From Bacillota bacterium (GTDB taxonomy: Bacteria; Bacillota; Sulfobacillia; Sulfobacillales; Sulfobacillaceae), in contig JAIMBD010000005.1 of NCBI GenBank assembly GCA_023511625.1, positions 1 to 64,000 on the forward strand: a DNA stretch of 64,000 nucleotides, given 5' to 3'. A program made the translations under genes and the position numbers. Below the pieces are notes generated by a model. It saw only the letters and a program-made list of their open reading frames with translations, was not told where the DNA came from and made no database searches. Shown in pieces: positions 33,223 to 41,779 of the stretch (positions within the stretch are counted from its first letter, which is position 1; each line of letters opens with the position of its first letter).

Positions 33223-34719
33223 ATGACAGACGCGAAGGTCGAGTTGGTCGATACCACGCTGCGAGACGGGGCGCAGAGCCTATGGGCTTCGGCCATGCGG
33301 TCGGACATCATCGCCGAGGTGGGCCCGCTATTGGATGAGGCCGGGTTTCTCGCCGTCGAGGTCCCCATGAGCCCCACCTTCTTCAAGAAGTTTGTCCGCG
33401 ACCTCCGCGAAGACCCGTGGGAGATGGCGCGCGTCATCGCCCGCACGATGCCCCACGCCGTCAAGGCCACTATGGCCGGCGACACCATGGACCACTTCGG
33501 GCCCTTGCCGCCGCGGGAGATCATTCAGCGCTTTTACGGCCGCTTGGCGGAGATCGGGGCGTTGAACCGCGTCCAGCTCATCTGCAACACCACCGACCAG
33601 ATCCGCACCAGCTTTCCCTGGCTCATCCCCTTCTTTCGCTCGGTGGGCCTGAAGGTGGTGGTGGCCTTGGCCTACACCCTCTCCCCGCGCCACGACGACC
33701 GCTATTACGCCGACAAGGCCCGTAGCGTCCTGCCGTTTCAACCCGATGCCATCTACCTCAAAGACCCCGGGGGGCTTCTGACTCCCGAGCGGATTCGCAC
33801 CCTTTACCCTGCGGTGAAAAACGCCGCCGCGGGGGTGCCGGTGGAGGTGCACACCCACTGCACGGCGGGGATGGGCGATGCCGTCTACGTCGAGGCGCTG
33901 AAGGCCGGGGCCGACACGGTGCACACCGGCATCCCGCCCTTGGCGAATGGCTCGGCGCAGCCGTCGGTCTTTGCCCTGCTGCACAATTTGGAGTACCTGG
34001 GGCGCCGGGCGGCGGTGGACCTGGAGCGGGTCGAAGCCGTCGCGCGGCGGCTTTCGGCCATCGCCCAGCGCGAGGGGTGGCCCCAAGGCACCGTGCACCC
34101 TTACGACTACGGCCAATACGTGCACCAGGTGCCGGGCGGTGTCATCTCCAACCTCCGCCACCAACTGGCCGAACTCGGGCTTCAGGCGCGCATCCCCGAG
34201 GTGCTTGAAGAGGCGGTGCGGGTCCGCGCCGAGCTCGGCTACCCCATCATGATTACCCCCTACTCGCAGTTTGTGGTCACCCAAGCGGCCATCAACGTGG
34301 CCGTGGGGACCCGGTGGAAGGTGGTGATCGACGCCTGCATCCGGTTTGCCCTGGGGCTGTACGGGGAGGACTCGGGGTACACCTTCATGGACCCCTCGGT
34401 ACGGGATAAGATCCTGGCGCTGCCGCGGGCGCGCGAGCTGCAAGCCGAACCCCAAAGGGCCACCGAACCTCCGAGCGTGGACCAGTTGCGGGCACAGCTG
34501 GGGGGGCCGGACCTTTCCGACGAGGAGTTTCTCCTCCGCTACCTCATGAAGGGCGACAAAGAAATCCAAGCCATGCGGGCAGCCCAAACCGCACCAATGA
34601 TTCGCCCAGGCCCCCTCGTGCGCCTGGTGGAAACCTTCAGTGCCGGATCGGGGATCGGGTACCTTCGCCTGGAGCAGAAGGGGGATCGGTTGGTTCTGGC
34701 TCGGTTGTGGCAGCCCTAG
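33223..34719 (+). CDS. Pyruvate/oxaloacetate carboxyltransferase-like (PycB/OadA) protein
   Basis: A 498-residue HMGL-like TIM barrel with DTTLRDGAQSLWA, catalytic lysine YLKDPGG and metal ligands VHTHCTAGMGD, followed by the conserved carboxylase domain (PGGVISNLRHQL, TPYSQFVVTQAAINV). It ends without a biotin-carrier domain, and no biotin carboxylase or carrier gene is nearby. ATG 33223 follows AAGGAGGGCGAGCG. The family transfers the carboxyl group between biotin and pyruvate/oxaloacetate or methylmalonyl-CoA; the acceptor is unclear. Its 3' end overlaps the convergent gene at 34637 by 83 bases. Confidence 0.85.
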   Translation: MTDAKVELVDTTLRDGAQSLWASAMRSDIIAEVGPLLDEAGFLAVEVPMSPTFFKKFVRDLREDPWEMARVIARTMPHAVKATMAGDTMDHFGPLPPREIIQRFYGRLAEIGALNRVQLICNTTDQIRTSFPWLIPFFRSVGLKVVVALAYTLSPRHDDRYYADKARSVLPFQPDAIYLKDPGGLLTPERIRTLYPAVKNAAAGVPVEVHTHCTAGMGDAVYVEALKAGADTVHTGIPPLANGSAQPSVFALLHNLEYLGRRAAVDLERVEAVARRLSAIAQREGWPQGTVHPYDYGQYVHQVPGGVISNLRHQLAELGLQARIPEVLEEAVRVRAELGYPIMITPYSQFVVTQAAINVAVGTRWKVVIDACIRFALGLYGEDSGYTFMDPSVRDKILALPRARELQAEPQRATEPPSVDQLRAQLGGPDLSDEEFLLRYLMKGDKEIQAMRAAQTAPMIRPGPLVRLVETFSAGSGIGYLRLEQKGDRLVLARLWQP

Positions 34720-35368
34720 AGGCGGAAGGACCAAAGTGCGGGGGCGCGGCGCTTCTTTCGGCGCGTGGCAGTTGGGGTCGGGCATTCCACAACAGGGTCA
34801 GGAACGCGGCGGTGACCCCAGCCCAAAAGAAGTGGGCCACTACCGATTCTAGCGTGATCTCCTGACGAGCCAGTGCCGAGGTGGTTAGGGCGGGCGACGC
34901 GGGAGGGGCAGTGGTGGTGGGGACGATGTCTCCGAACGAGAAGCCCAAGAAGACCTGAGCCGCAAGGTAGTGACTTTGGGCCGCGCTCAAATGGGAGAGG
35001 GCGATCCCGTTGACCTCCCAGGTTCCGGGAGCAGCAGGGATCTCTGCGAAGGATTCGGCGAAGAGGTTGACCAAGATGAGCACCCAAACTGCGAGATAGG
35101 TGACGGCCTCAAGCGTGGCAAACCCTCGCGGCTTGCGGTTTTTCGCCACCGCGCGGTAGAAGTCTAGAAGCACGAGCAAAGGTGGCCCCAGCAAGAGTAG
35201 AAAAGCGCTCCAGCGTAGGATGTAGCCAAAGGAGATCGCCAGGTTGGCCCAATGGAAGCCAGGCAGGAGGTCGGGTAGCGTCTGCGGGAAGAGGGCGAGC
35301 GGTGGACGTAAGACGAGGGCGGCGCCGGCCATCAAAAAGAGATAGGCGCGGATCGACCACCGAAGCAT
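34637..35368 (-). CDS. Membrane protein with K+-channel-like pore segment
   Basis: A 243-residue protein with several hydrophobic helices (about residues 7-25, 42-72, 86-108 and 178-200). Before the last helix it has LGFSFGDIVPTT, which resembles the potassium-channel filter and following residues (TVGYGDIVPTT). The first filter glycine appears replaced by serine, and the tyrosine by phenylalanine. This suggests a two-helix ion-channel (Ion_trans_2-like) relative with an unusual filter; conduction of K+ is not established. The start ATG 35368 lacks a clear ribosome binding site. A tiny membrane-peptide gene lies upstream in the same direction. Confidence 0.6.
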   Translation of the reverse strand: MLRWSIRAYLFLMAGAALVLRPPLALFPQTLPDLLPGFHWANLAISFGYILRWSAFLLLLGPPLLVLLDFYRAVAKNRKPRGFATLEAVTYLAVWVLILVNLFAESFAEIPAAPGTWEVNGIALSHLSAAQSHYLAAQVFLGFSFGDIVPTTTAPPASPALTTSALARQEITLESVVAHFFWAGVTAAFLTLLWNARPQLPRAERSAAPPHFGPSASRAATTEPEPTDPPSAPGEGTRSPIRH

Positions 35369-35486
35369 CGCGAGAAGTGCGGAGGGAATCTGAGAGGTCA
35401 GCCGTTCCCAAAGCCGTTTCCAGAAGGGAAGCCGCAGGAATCGAACGAAGGAGAAGGGAACGAACCGAGGTCGCTGACTGGTCCGC

Positions 35487-35573
35487 CTAAGAATTTTCGC
35501 AGAGGCGAAGTTCTGGAAGCCACCACCATCCCGCCAGAAAGAGGATGACGCCGAGTACCGGTCCGACGGTCAT
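35487..35573 (-). CDS. 28-residue membrane peptide
   Basis: ATG 35573 is preceded by a strong AGGAGG eight bases upstream. The product is one hydrophobic helix (VGPVLGVILFLAGWWWLP) with a short charged tail ending CENS, then TAG. Size and form recall KdpF-like or other small regulatory membrane peptides, but no specific family match is claimed. It lies 119 bases upstream of the channel-like gene in the same orientation and may be co-transcribed. Confidence 0.5.
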   Translation of the reverse strand: MTVGPVLGVILFLAGWWWLPELRLCENS

Positions 35574-35759
35574 GGTCAAACCTCCTAGGTGGTTCAGTAG
35601 GATGGTTCAGATGGAGGAGACGGCCCTCTTCGGGAGCATTCGACGATGAACCTGCAACTCCTCATTTCTTAATCAGAGGAAATGCATATGTTCCCCGCCG
35701 GGTAAGGCATTGGGGGCAGCAGCCGTCCAGCGAGGCGTCGGGTAGAGGGGAGGACGACG

Positions 35760-36107
35760 ATGCGCGTCAAAAATGCCTTTTTGGCCGTGGCCGATGTGGG
35801 GGCGGCCGTGCGGTTCTATCAGGGGGTCTTGGGCTTGCCGCTCCAGTTTCAAGATGGGGATCGGTGGGCCCAGTTTAAGGTCGACGGATTTACCTGGGCG
35901 CTTGCGGCCCCCTCGGAGGCCGAGGCGGCGCCGGGGAGCAACGCCGTGTTGACCTTGGAGGTCGAGGACCTCGACGCGGCGGTGGAACGGTTGCGGGGGG
36001 CGGGGGTGAGAGTCGCGGCCATCCGCGATATGGGTTCCCACGGGCGCGCGGCGCGCTTTTACGACCCCGACGGCAACGCCGTGCAGCTATACCAGGCCCC
36101 GCGCTGA
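35760..36107 (+). CDS. VOC-superfamily (glyoxalase/dioxygenase fold) protein
   Basis: A 115-residue single VOC domain with the pattern FLAVADVGAAVRFYQGVLGLPLQF, an Ala-rich middle, VEDLDAAVERLRGAGVRV and the C-terminal YDPDGNAVQLYQ. ATG 35760 follows GAGGGGAGG. Members are glyoxalases, dioxygenases or antibiotic-binding proteins; the metal ligands are not sufficiently clear to choose. It is monocistronic. Confidence 0.85.
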   Translation: MRVKNAFLAVADVGAAVRFYQGVLGLPLQFQDGDRWAQFKVDGFTWALAAPSEAEAAPGSNAVLTLEVEDLDAAVERLRGAGVRVAAIRDMGSHGRAARFYDPDGNAVQLYQAPR

Positions 36108-36142
36108 TCGCGCGGGCTTGCGCGGGGCCTTACGCTGCGGCC

Positions 36143-37060
36143 TTACCGGCAGGCCGCCCAAACCAGGCGGCTTTGGCACAAGAGGGCCACGAAGCAGCTG
36201 TCGCACCGGGCTTGGGAAAGGGCTTGAAACCTGGTTTGCAGATCCTCCGCCTTAGCCTTCAGCCGCGCGCCCACGGCGTGCACCCGGCGCCGGGAGGACG
36301 GCGCGCCGTCCGACGACGAGGGATCGAGGCCGATGCGCTTGGCCTTGCGCTCGATCTCGGCGCGGAGGTTGTCGAGAAATTCGCGCCCATCGAGGCCGAT
36401 GGTCTCGGCGTCGGCGTTGAGTCGGTGGTACATGGCGTCCATGATGCGCAGAAGGTCGTCGCGCATCTCTACGAGTACGGCCCGGCGTTCGGCGGGCAAC
36501 TCGGGCATGGCGCGCTTGAGGTAGTGCTCGGCAAACGCCTGATGGCGCGACTCGTCCTGCAGGATGCGGCTGGACAGCTTGCCGAATAGCGCCTCCGGCT
36601 GCGACTTGGCGAAGGTCTGATAAAAGTTCTTGGCGAAGATGTCGCTGATCAAGATGCCCCACACCCAGTCGATGCGGTCCCCCTTGCGCAACCGGTTGTG
36701 GTACTGGAGCATCTCTGGCATCTCGCGCAGGTTGACGGGCTGAATCTCCAACCGGTGGTAAAGGCGGGTCAGCACCTCGAAGTGGCGCGCCTCGTCCATC
36801 AAGAAGCTGCTCAAATAAAGCTGCGCCGTGGTCTCACCGGCCATCGCCACTTGGGGCAACGCCACACTGGCCCCGATCATGGCCGACTGTTCGCCGAGGT
36901 AGACCGGACTGAGTAGCCGCCCCAAGGCCCGGGCCTGGACCGGGGTGAATTGCACCGGCCGGTCCCACTCCACGTCTTCGGCCGTCCACTGCGCCTTGAC
37001 GCCTTTGTGGAAGAGCTTGACCAGCAGGTCTTCGTCCAACTTGGGGAACATTTTCAGCAT
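36143..37060 (-). CDS. R2/ferritin-like diiron protein
   Basis: A 305-residue all-alpha protein with ribonucleotide-reductase-R2-type ligand spacing: E57 (LGEQSA), E90xxH93 (DEARH) and E170xxH173 (DESRH), with D140 a candidate for the remaining carboxylate. It resembles R2-like ligand-binding oxidases, but the valine that forms the Tyr-Val crosslink in R2lox is not evident after E57. The C-terminus has several Cys (CDSCFVALLC ... AACR) of unknown role. ATG 37060 is preceded by GGGGGTGG and a good promoter. No class I RNR large subunit is nearby, so an oxidase role is more likely than dNTP synthesis. Confidence 0.75.
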   Translation of the reverse strand: MLKMFPKLDEDLLVKLFHKGVKAQWTAEDVEWDRPVQFTPVQARALGRLLSPVYLGEQSAMIGASVALPQVAMAGETTAQLYLSSFLMDEARHFEVLTRLYHRLEIQPVNLREMPEMLQYHNRLRKGDRIDWVWGILISDIFAKNFYQTFAKSQPEALFGKLSSRILQDESRHQAFAEHYLKRAMPELPAERRAVLVEMRDDLLRIMDAMYHRLNADAETIGLDGREFLDNLRAEIERKAKRIGLDPSSSDGAPSSRRRVHAVGARLKAKAEDLQTRFQALSQARCDSCFVALLCQSRLVWAACR

Positions 37061-37110
37061 CCACCCACCCCCTTTACCCCGGGATTCCTCGGAAGCCGCA
37101 ATACCGGCCT

Positions 37111-37139
37111 ATTATATATACTACCCCACTCACTGTGCA
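37111..37139 (-). promoter_or_regulatory. Promoter of the diiron protein gene
   Basis: Minus strand: TGCACA (37139-37134), a 17-bp spacer and a perfect TATAAT (37116-37111), about 50 bases before the start codon, inside an AT-rich island. Confidence 0.65.
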
Positions 37140-37287
37140 CACCGCACCTATCATACCAAAGTTCCCGAACGGTCCCAACCAGATGCCCACCTTTCCCGCT
37201 GTGGCCCCCATGCGCTCTCAAGCCGGGGTCATCCCTTCATCCCTCCCATCCTATCACGGAACTTCCCCGGGAGCGCAGGCGTCTTGA

Positions 37288-38175
37288 TCACACCTCGCCG
37301 TGCAGGCGATGGCGCAGGCGAAAGCCGATGGCCCAAAGAAAGGCTCTGGGGTCCCGCCGAAGTTCGGCGCCGAACACGCCCAAGGCTCCGGCGAGGCCAT
37401 CGTGGTCCCAGGCGGCGCGCAGCCGGTCTACCCCCTCGCGCGCCCAATGGCGCCGAGCCCAATGGGGTCCAAGTCCGAGCCGCGGAAACCACTCCGCCAC
37501 CACCTCGCGCTCGCTGGCTTGAAGCTTCGCCACTTGGTGGTGCACGCCGGCGGGATGGTCGCGGTAGTGCACCCAAGGGTCGGGCAGATAGGCTGCACGC
37601 CATCCCGCCGTCAGCAAGAGGAGCCACAACAGCCAGTCGTCAGATCCCGGGTGTTGCAAGGATGGGAGGACTGGAAGAGATCGGTAGGCCGCGGCGCGAA
37701 TGACGACCTGGCTTGGGGTGGCTATCTGATTGGCGACGGCGAGATCGCCCAAGCGGAGGGTGGGACGGCGGGGCGCATAAAGCAGGCGCCCGCCACCGGC
37801 TTCCTCCACCCGGGCTTCGGAGACCACAAACCCTACGTCTGGCGCCGCGCGGAGCGTCCTTACGGCGGCGGCGAGAAAGCCGGGTTCCCACCAGTCGTCT
37901 TGATCCAAAAAGGCCAGCGCCGTCACGGTTTGAGAGAGCTCAGAGGCTCCGTAGTGGCGCGCGTAGGCCACGCCCCGGTTTTCGGGCAGGGCCACGTAGT
38001 GCACCGGGTATTGGGCCACCAACCCGGCCGCGTCGTCGGGGGGTGGCGTCCCGTCTTCGACCACTACCACCGCCACGGCGACCCCCGTCTGCCCGAGAGC
38101 GCCTTCGAGTGCTCTGCCAAGGAAGGCCTTGCCGCGGTAGACGGGAATGACCACCCCCACTGTCTCCAGAACCAC
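37288..38175 (-). CDS. Family 2 glycosyltransferase
   Basis: A 295-residue GT-A fold enzyme with VGVVIPVYRGKAFLGRALEGAL at the N-terminus, VVVEDGTPPP, the metal-binding LDQDDWW (DxD-type) near residue 100 and an acidic GSDDWLLWL about 70 residues later. GTG 38175 is preferred because GGAGAGGAG precedes it; GTG 38202 is an alternative. The acceptor is unknown. It lies 75 bases after otsB in the same direction and may belong to the same transcript. Confidence 0.83.
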   Translation of the reverse strand: MVLETVGVVIPVYRGKAFLGRALEGALGQTGVAVAVVVVEDGTPPPDDAAGLVAQYPVHYVALPENRGVAYARHYGASELSQTVTALAFLDQDDWWEPGFLAAAVRTLRAAPDVGFVVSEARVEEAGGGRLLYAPRRPTLRLGDLAVANQIATPSQVVIRAAAYRSLPVLPSLQHPGSDDWLLWLLLLTAGWRAAYLPDPWVHYRDHPAGVHHQVAKLQASEREVVAEWFPRLGLGPHWARRHWAREGVDRLRAAWDHDGLAGALGVFGAELRRDPRAFLWAIGFRLRHRLHGEV

Positions 38176-38250
38176 CGCTCCTCTCCCAGTCGGTGGGCGC
38201 ACGGCGCCACCGGATCTCGGGCGGTATTCTACCGGTTTGGCCGGGGCGAC

Positions 38251-39069
38251 TCAAACCGGCCTCGGCGACCTTACGGCTTCGTCCAGGTGGCGGCGGAGGA
38301 AGGCCTCGACGGCCGCGGGATGAGAAAGCCTAAAGCGGGCGAAGGTGGGTTCCGACGGCGGACCGACCCGTACCGTCAGGGCGCCCTCGCCCAAAGCCAG
38401 GAAGGCCTCCTCGTCGGTGGCGTCGTCGCCCATCATGATCACCGCCAGCCGGTCTGCCCACTCGGCCCCCGCCTCGCGCCCGAGTAAGGTCACAATCGCC
38501 TCGCCTTTGTCCGGGCCAGGTACCGGCCGAACCTCCCACGCCATTTTGGCCGGGCAGCGCCGGAGCCCGGGGTAGTGGGCGAGGGCCGTGTCCAGGGCCC
38601 GGGTCAAGGGCTCCACGGCTTCGGGAGCCAAAAGGCGCCAGTGTAGAGCCAAGGCACCGTCCTTCACTTCCAGGCGGCTTCCGGGAAACCGAGGCAAGAG
38701 GCGGCCCAGATCTTCGGCCAACTCGGCCAGGGCGGCGTCGATCGCTGGCGGGATGCGCCGCTCGGTGTGCCCACGGTGGCGCATCACGGCTCCGTGCCCG
38801 GCGATGACCGACCATCCTTGGGGGAGGGCCTCGGGAAAGAGCCGGTCGATGTCTTGAATTCCGCGACCGCTGGCCAAGGTCACCCAGGAGGTGGGCGGGC
38901 AGTGGAGCGCCTCAAGGAGTTGGCGCCGGCGCCGGGGGACGGCGACCGCGTCCGGCGTGGGACGGATTTCGGCTAAGGTGCCGTCGATGTCGAAAAACCA
39001 ATAGCGCGGGCGCCCTGCCAGCGCCCGGAGGGCGCCCGCGAGGGCTGGGGCGCCGGCGGGCACCGTCAT
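38251..39069 (-). CDS. otsB: Trehalose-6-phosphate phosphatase
   Basis: A 272-residue HAD-superfamily enzyme with nucleophile motif FFDIDGTLAEI, LASGRG (motif II region), catalytic lysine in DKGEAI and the acidic motif GDDATDEEAF. It removes phosphate from trehalose-6-phosphate. The start codon overlaps the otsA stop (ATGA at 39066-39069), so the pair is translationally coupled. Confidence 0.92.
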   Translation of the reverse strand: MTVPAGAPALAGALRALAGRPRYWFFDIDGTLAEIRPTPDAVAVPRRRRQLLEALHCPPTSWVTLASGRGIQDIDRLFPEALPQGWSVIAGHGAVMRHRGHTERRIPPAIDAALAELAEDLGRLLPRFPGSRLEVKDGALALHWRLLAPEAVEPLTRALDTALAHYPGLRRCPAKMAWEVRPVPGPDKGEAIVTLLGREAGAEWADRLAVIMMGDDATDEEAFLALGEGALTVRVGPPSEPTFARFRLSHPAAVEAFLRRHLDEAVRSPRPV

Positions 39070-40523
39070 GAACTGGCCACCTTCACCACACGGTTTAAGG
39101 CCACCTCGTACAACGTGGCGAGGATGGCGTCGATCCAGCCCTCGAGGTCGTTTTCAGTCAGGTGCCGCTGCATGTCGGCCATGCGGCGCGCCCGTTCGGC
39201 ACGGTCCATGTTGAGCGCCGTGGCCAAGGCGTCGGCAGTGCCCTCCGGATCCAGGGGGTGGATGGGCAGGGCCCCTCCCAGCTCTTGGGCGGCGCCCGCG
39301 CTGCGGCTTAGCAGGAGCACGCCCCGGCGCTCCACCTGAGCCGCGACGAACTCCTTGGCGACGAGGTTCATCCCATCCAAGAGGGAGTGGATGACCACCA
39401 CGTCGGCGGCGCGGAAGAGGGCCATCAAGCGCGGCCGGTCCACCTCGCGGGGGATGGTAAGGAGCAACGGACTTCCCTGCCGTGGCCAGCGTCGGTTGAA
39501 GGCCCGGCTTTGGCGCATCAGGCGCGCGAAGAGCTGGCGGTACTCCGGCACTTCGGTGCGGCTTGGGACCAGCACCTGGAGGAAGGTCACCCGATCTCGC
39601 CAACCCGGATACCGCGTCAAGAAGGCATCCCACGCCGCCAATCGGCGCAGGCATCCCTTGGTGTAGTCGGCCCGCTCTACTGCCACCACCAGCTGATGGC
39701 CCCGGCGGTCGAGGCGACGGCGCAGGCGCAGGCTCAGGCGCTCGACCCGGGGACTTTGCACCAGGGCCTGAATGCCGGCAGTGTCCACGGCAATGGGGAA
39801 GGCGCGCACCCGCACCGTGCGCCCCTGCCACTGCACCTGGCCCTGGGCGAAATCGACGCCGGCCGGCGTCAAGGCGGCCACGGTGGCGAGGAACTGCTCG
39901 GCGTCGGCCGGGGTCTGAAAGCCGAGGACGTCTGCGCCCAAGAGCCCTTGGAGCAGCGCGCGATGCTGCGGCACCAGTTGAAAGACGCGCGCAGGCGGCC
40001 AGGGAATGTGCCAAAAATGGGCGATGGTGACGTCTGGGCGCAGCGCTCGGAGGGTCGAAGGAAAGAGCGCCAGCTGGTAGTCGTGCGAAAAGACCCAGGC
40101 GTCCTTGGGGGCGCGATCGGCCGCAGTGCGGGCGAAGCGCTGGTTGACGGCCGCATAGCGCGCCCACGCGCGCTCGGCAAATTGCGCCCGCTCGATCAGG
40201 AGGTGGCACAGCGGCCACAGTCCTTGATTGGAATACTCGGCGTAGAACCCTTCGACCTCCTCGGGAGCCAAGAACACCCGGTGCAGCCGGTAGCGGGGCC
40301 GGTCGGGGGGAACCCAGCGGACGCCATCGCGCAGGGTATCGCGGTCGGCGCTGCCGCTGCCCCACGCCACCCAGTGCCCTCCCAAGGTTTGCATCAGGGG
40401 GTCGAGGGCGGAAACCACCCCTCCGGCCTTTTGCACCGTGCGAATACCGAACTTGGTGTGCTCGTCGACATACGGTTCGCGCGAGGTCACCACCACCAAG
40501 GGCGGCATCTCCAGCCTGAGCAT
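39066..40523 (-). CDS. otsA: Trehalose-6-phosphate synthase (GT20)
   Basis: A 485-residue GT20 enzyme with the N-terminal loop GGVVSALDPL, FSHDYQLALFPSTLR, FWHIPWPP, GFQTPADAEQFL, VERADYTKG (donor-binding Arg/Lys) and DGMNLVAKEFVAAQ (acidic nucleotide-binding motif). ATG 40523 follows AAAGGAG. It makes trehalose-6-phosphate from a nucleotide-glucose and glucose-6-phosphate. The related glucosylglycerol-phosphate synthases are an alternative, but the coupled otsB supports trehalose. A riboswitch with terminator lies in the 230-base leader. Confidence 0.9.
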   Translation of the reverse strand: MLRLEMPPLVVVTSREPYVDEHTKFGIRTVQKAGGVVSALDPLMQTLGGHWVAWGSGSADRDTLRDGVRWVPPDRPRYRLHRVFLAPEEVEGFYAEYSNQGLWPLCHLLIERAQFAERAWARYAAVNQRFARTAADRAPKDAWVFSHDYQLALFPSTLRALRPDVTIAHFWHIPWPPARVFQLVPQHRALLQGLLGADVLGFQTPADAEQFLATVAALTPAGVDFAQGQVQWQGRTVRVRAFPIAVDTAGIQALVQSPRVERLSLRLRRRLDRRGHQLVVAVERADYTKGCLRRLAAWDAFLTRYPGWRDRVTFLQVLVPSRTEVPEYRQLFARLMRQSRAFNRRWPRQGSPLLLTIPREVDRPRLMALFRAADVVVIHSLLDGMNLVAKEFVAAQVERRGVLLLSRSAGAAQELGGALPIHPLDPEGTADALATALNMDRAERARRMADMQRHLTENDLEGWIDAILATLYEVALNRVVKVASS

Positions 40524-40706
40524 CTTGGGTCTCCTTTCCGCCGCTGGCTGCTCGGGCCCGCCCCGAGAAACGTGCGGCAAGAAAACCGGCCGAATGAAAT
40601 CCTATGCCGGCCTGCCTTGGAATAGTCCCCGGCTTTCTCCTCCCCCAAAGCGGGCGGGCCCGATCCGGCCGCGTCCAGTTGGTAATCGGTCAGGCCTTGC
40701 GGCCCA

Positions 40707-40752
40707 TAAAAGAAGCTACCCTCGGCCGTCGTGGTTTCGCCTGCAGGGTAGC
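40707..40752 (-). terminator. Leader terminator (expression platform) of otsA
   Basis: Minus strand: GCTACCCT (40752-40745) pairs perfectly with AGGGTAGC (40722-40715), followed by TTCTTTTA. It lies just after the riboswitch aptamer and about 185 bases before the otsA start, as expected for a transcription-terminating switch. Confidence 0.7.
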
Positions 40753-40759
40753 GACAATA

Positions 40760-40895
40760 CGCATACGGCAATGCCTTGTGCCCTGCAACGCCTACGAGGT
40801 TAGCTGTCGGGCTAGGGCAGCCGAGATAGCCCCCCGGAACCTCCGGTTAGCCCCAAAGTCGCCGAAGCGACAAAACTTGCGATCCCCCGTTTGCC
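40760..40895 (-). promoter_or_regulatory. c-di-AMP (ydaO/yuaA-type) riboswitch upstream of otsA
   Basis: The minus strand contains CCCGACAGCTAACCTCGTAG (40812-40793), close to the most conserved segment of the ydaO riboswitch. It is preceded by a GGAGGTTCCGGGGGGCTATC element and followed by GCGTTGCAGGG. Paired segments lie on both sides, and a terminator hairpin follows. This class binds cyclic di-AMP and usually turns expression off; known targets include potassium uptake and osmolyte genes. The identification is by sequence memory and was not covariance-scored; the ends are approximate. The remaining bases of 40524-41111 contain no gene. Confidence 0.75.
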
Positions 40896-41111
40896 CTTCT
40901 GGGCAATTCGGCGAAAAACCACAAAGTTACCGCGCTTGATCCAATATCCCAATATTTTCCTCTGGATGCGGGTGGCCTTCGGCCAACCCCGACATCTGTT
41001 CTCAGGATACCGAAAACTGGGGATTTCAGCAAGGGGCTCGTCGGTCGAGGGCCTGGCCGGTCGTGCGGCGCCTGACCCCGGGCGCAAGGGCGCCCCTGGC
41101 GCTGTCGCCTG

Positions 41112-41684
41112 TTAGCGGGGTTGGGAGGGGAGCGGGATCTCGTCGAAGTCGGAGACTTCCTTTAGGGGCCATCCCAGTTCGCGCGCGGTCTCGCGGTAGA
41201 TGCGCCGCACGGTGGGCGAAAAGACCACGAACGTCACCAGTTCAAGATGCCGTCGGGGATAGCCGAAGACGGTGCTCAGGGCGATGCGGGTGGCCTCCCC
41301 GGCCGGGTAGCCGTAGGCGCCGATGCTCAGGGCGGGGAAGGCCACGTCGGGCACGGCCAACGCCTCTGCCTGATCCAGAGAGGATCGATAGGCCGAGGCC
41401 AAAAGGCGCGCCTCGTCGTGCCCGCCCCCGCGCCAGATGGGGCCGACGGCGTGGATGACGTACCGGGCCGGCAGTCGGAACCCCGGCGTGACGCGGGCCT
41501 CGCCGGTGGGGCACCCCCCGATGCGCCGGCACGCCTCAGACAATTCCGGCCCCGCCGCCCGATGAATGGCTCCGTCCACGCCTCCGCCTCCGGCCAGGGC
41601 GCTGTTGGCGGCGTTGACGATGGCGCTGCCGGGATATCGCGTGATGTCGCCCTCGACCAAGAAGGCGGTCCATCCTTGGGCCAT
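41112..41684 (-). CDS. Macrodomain protein (O-acetyl-ADP-ribose deacetylase type)
   Basis: A 190-residue macrodomain of the MacroD/YmdB group with VEGDITRYPGSAIVNAAN, GGGGVDGAIHRAAG, PTGEARVTPGF (substrate loop), YVIHAVGP and FPALSIGAYGYPAGEATRIA. ATG 41684 follows GGAAGGGGGAC. Such enzymes hydrolyse O-acetyl-ADP-ribose or remove ADP-ribose from proteins. The C-terminal 40 residues (RRIYRETARELGWPLKE...) extend slightly past the core fold. Confidence 0.92.
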   Translation of the reverse strand: MAQGWTAFLVEGDITRYPGSAIVNAANSALAGGGGVDGAIHRAAGPELSEACRRIGGCPTGEARVTPGFRLPARYVIHAVGPIWRGGGHDEARLLASAYRSSLDQAEALAVPDVAFPALSIGAYGYPAGEATRIALSTVFGYPRRHLELVTFVVFSPTVRRIYRETARELGWPLKEVSDFDEIPLPSQPR

Positions 41685-41779
41685 GCCTGCCGTCCCCCTT
41701 CCGTTCAGGCCGTGACGTCTTATTTTCCTTTCCATTAGTTTGGCGCAGGGCTCTGTCCTGTGCAAGCGCCTGGCCCGCT

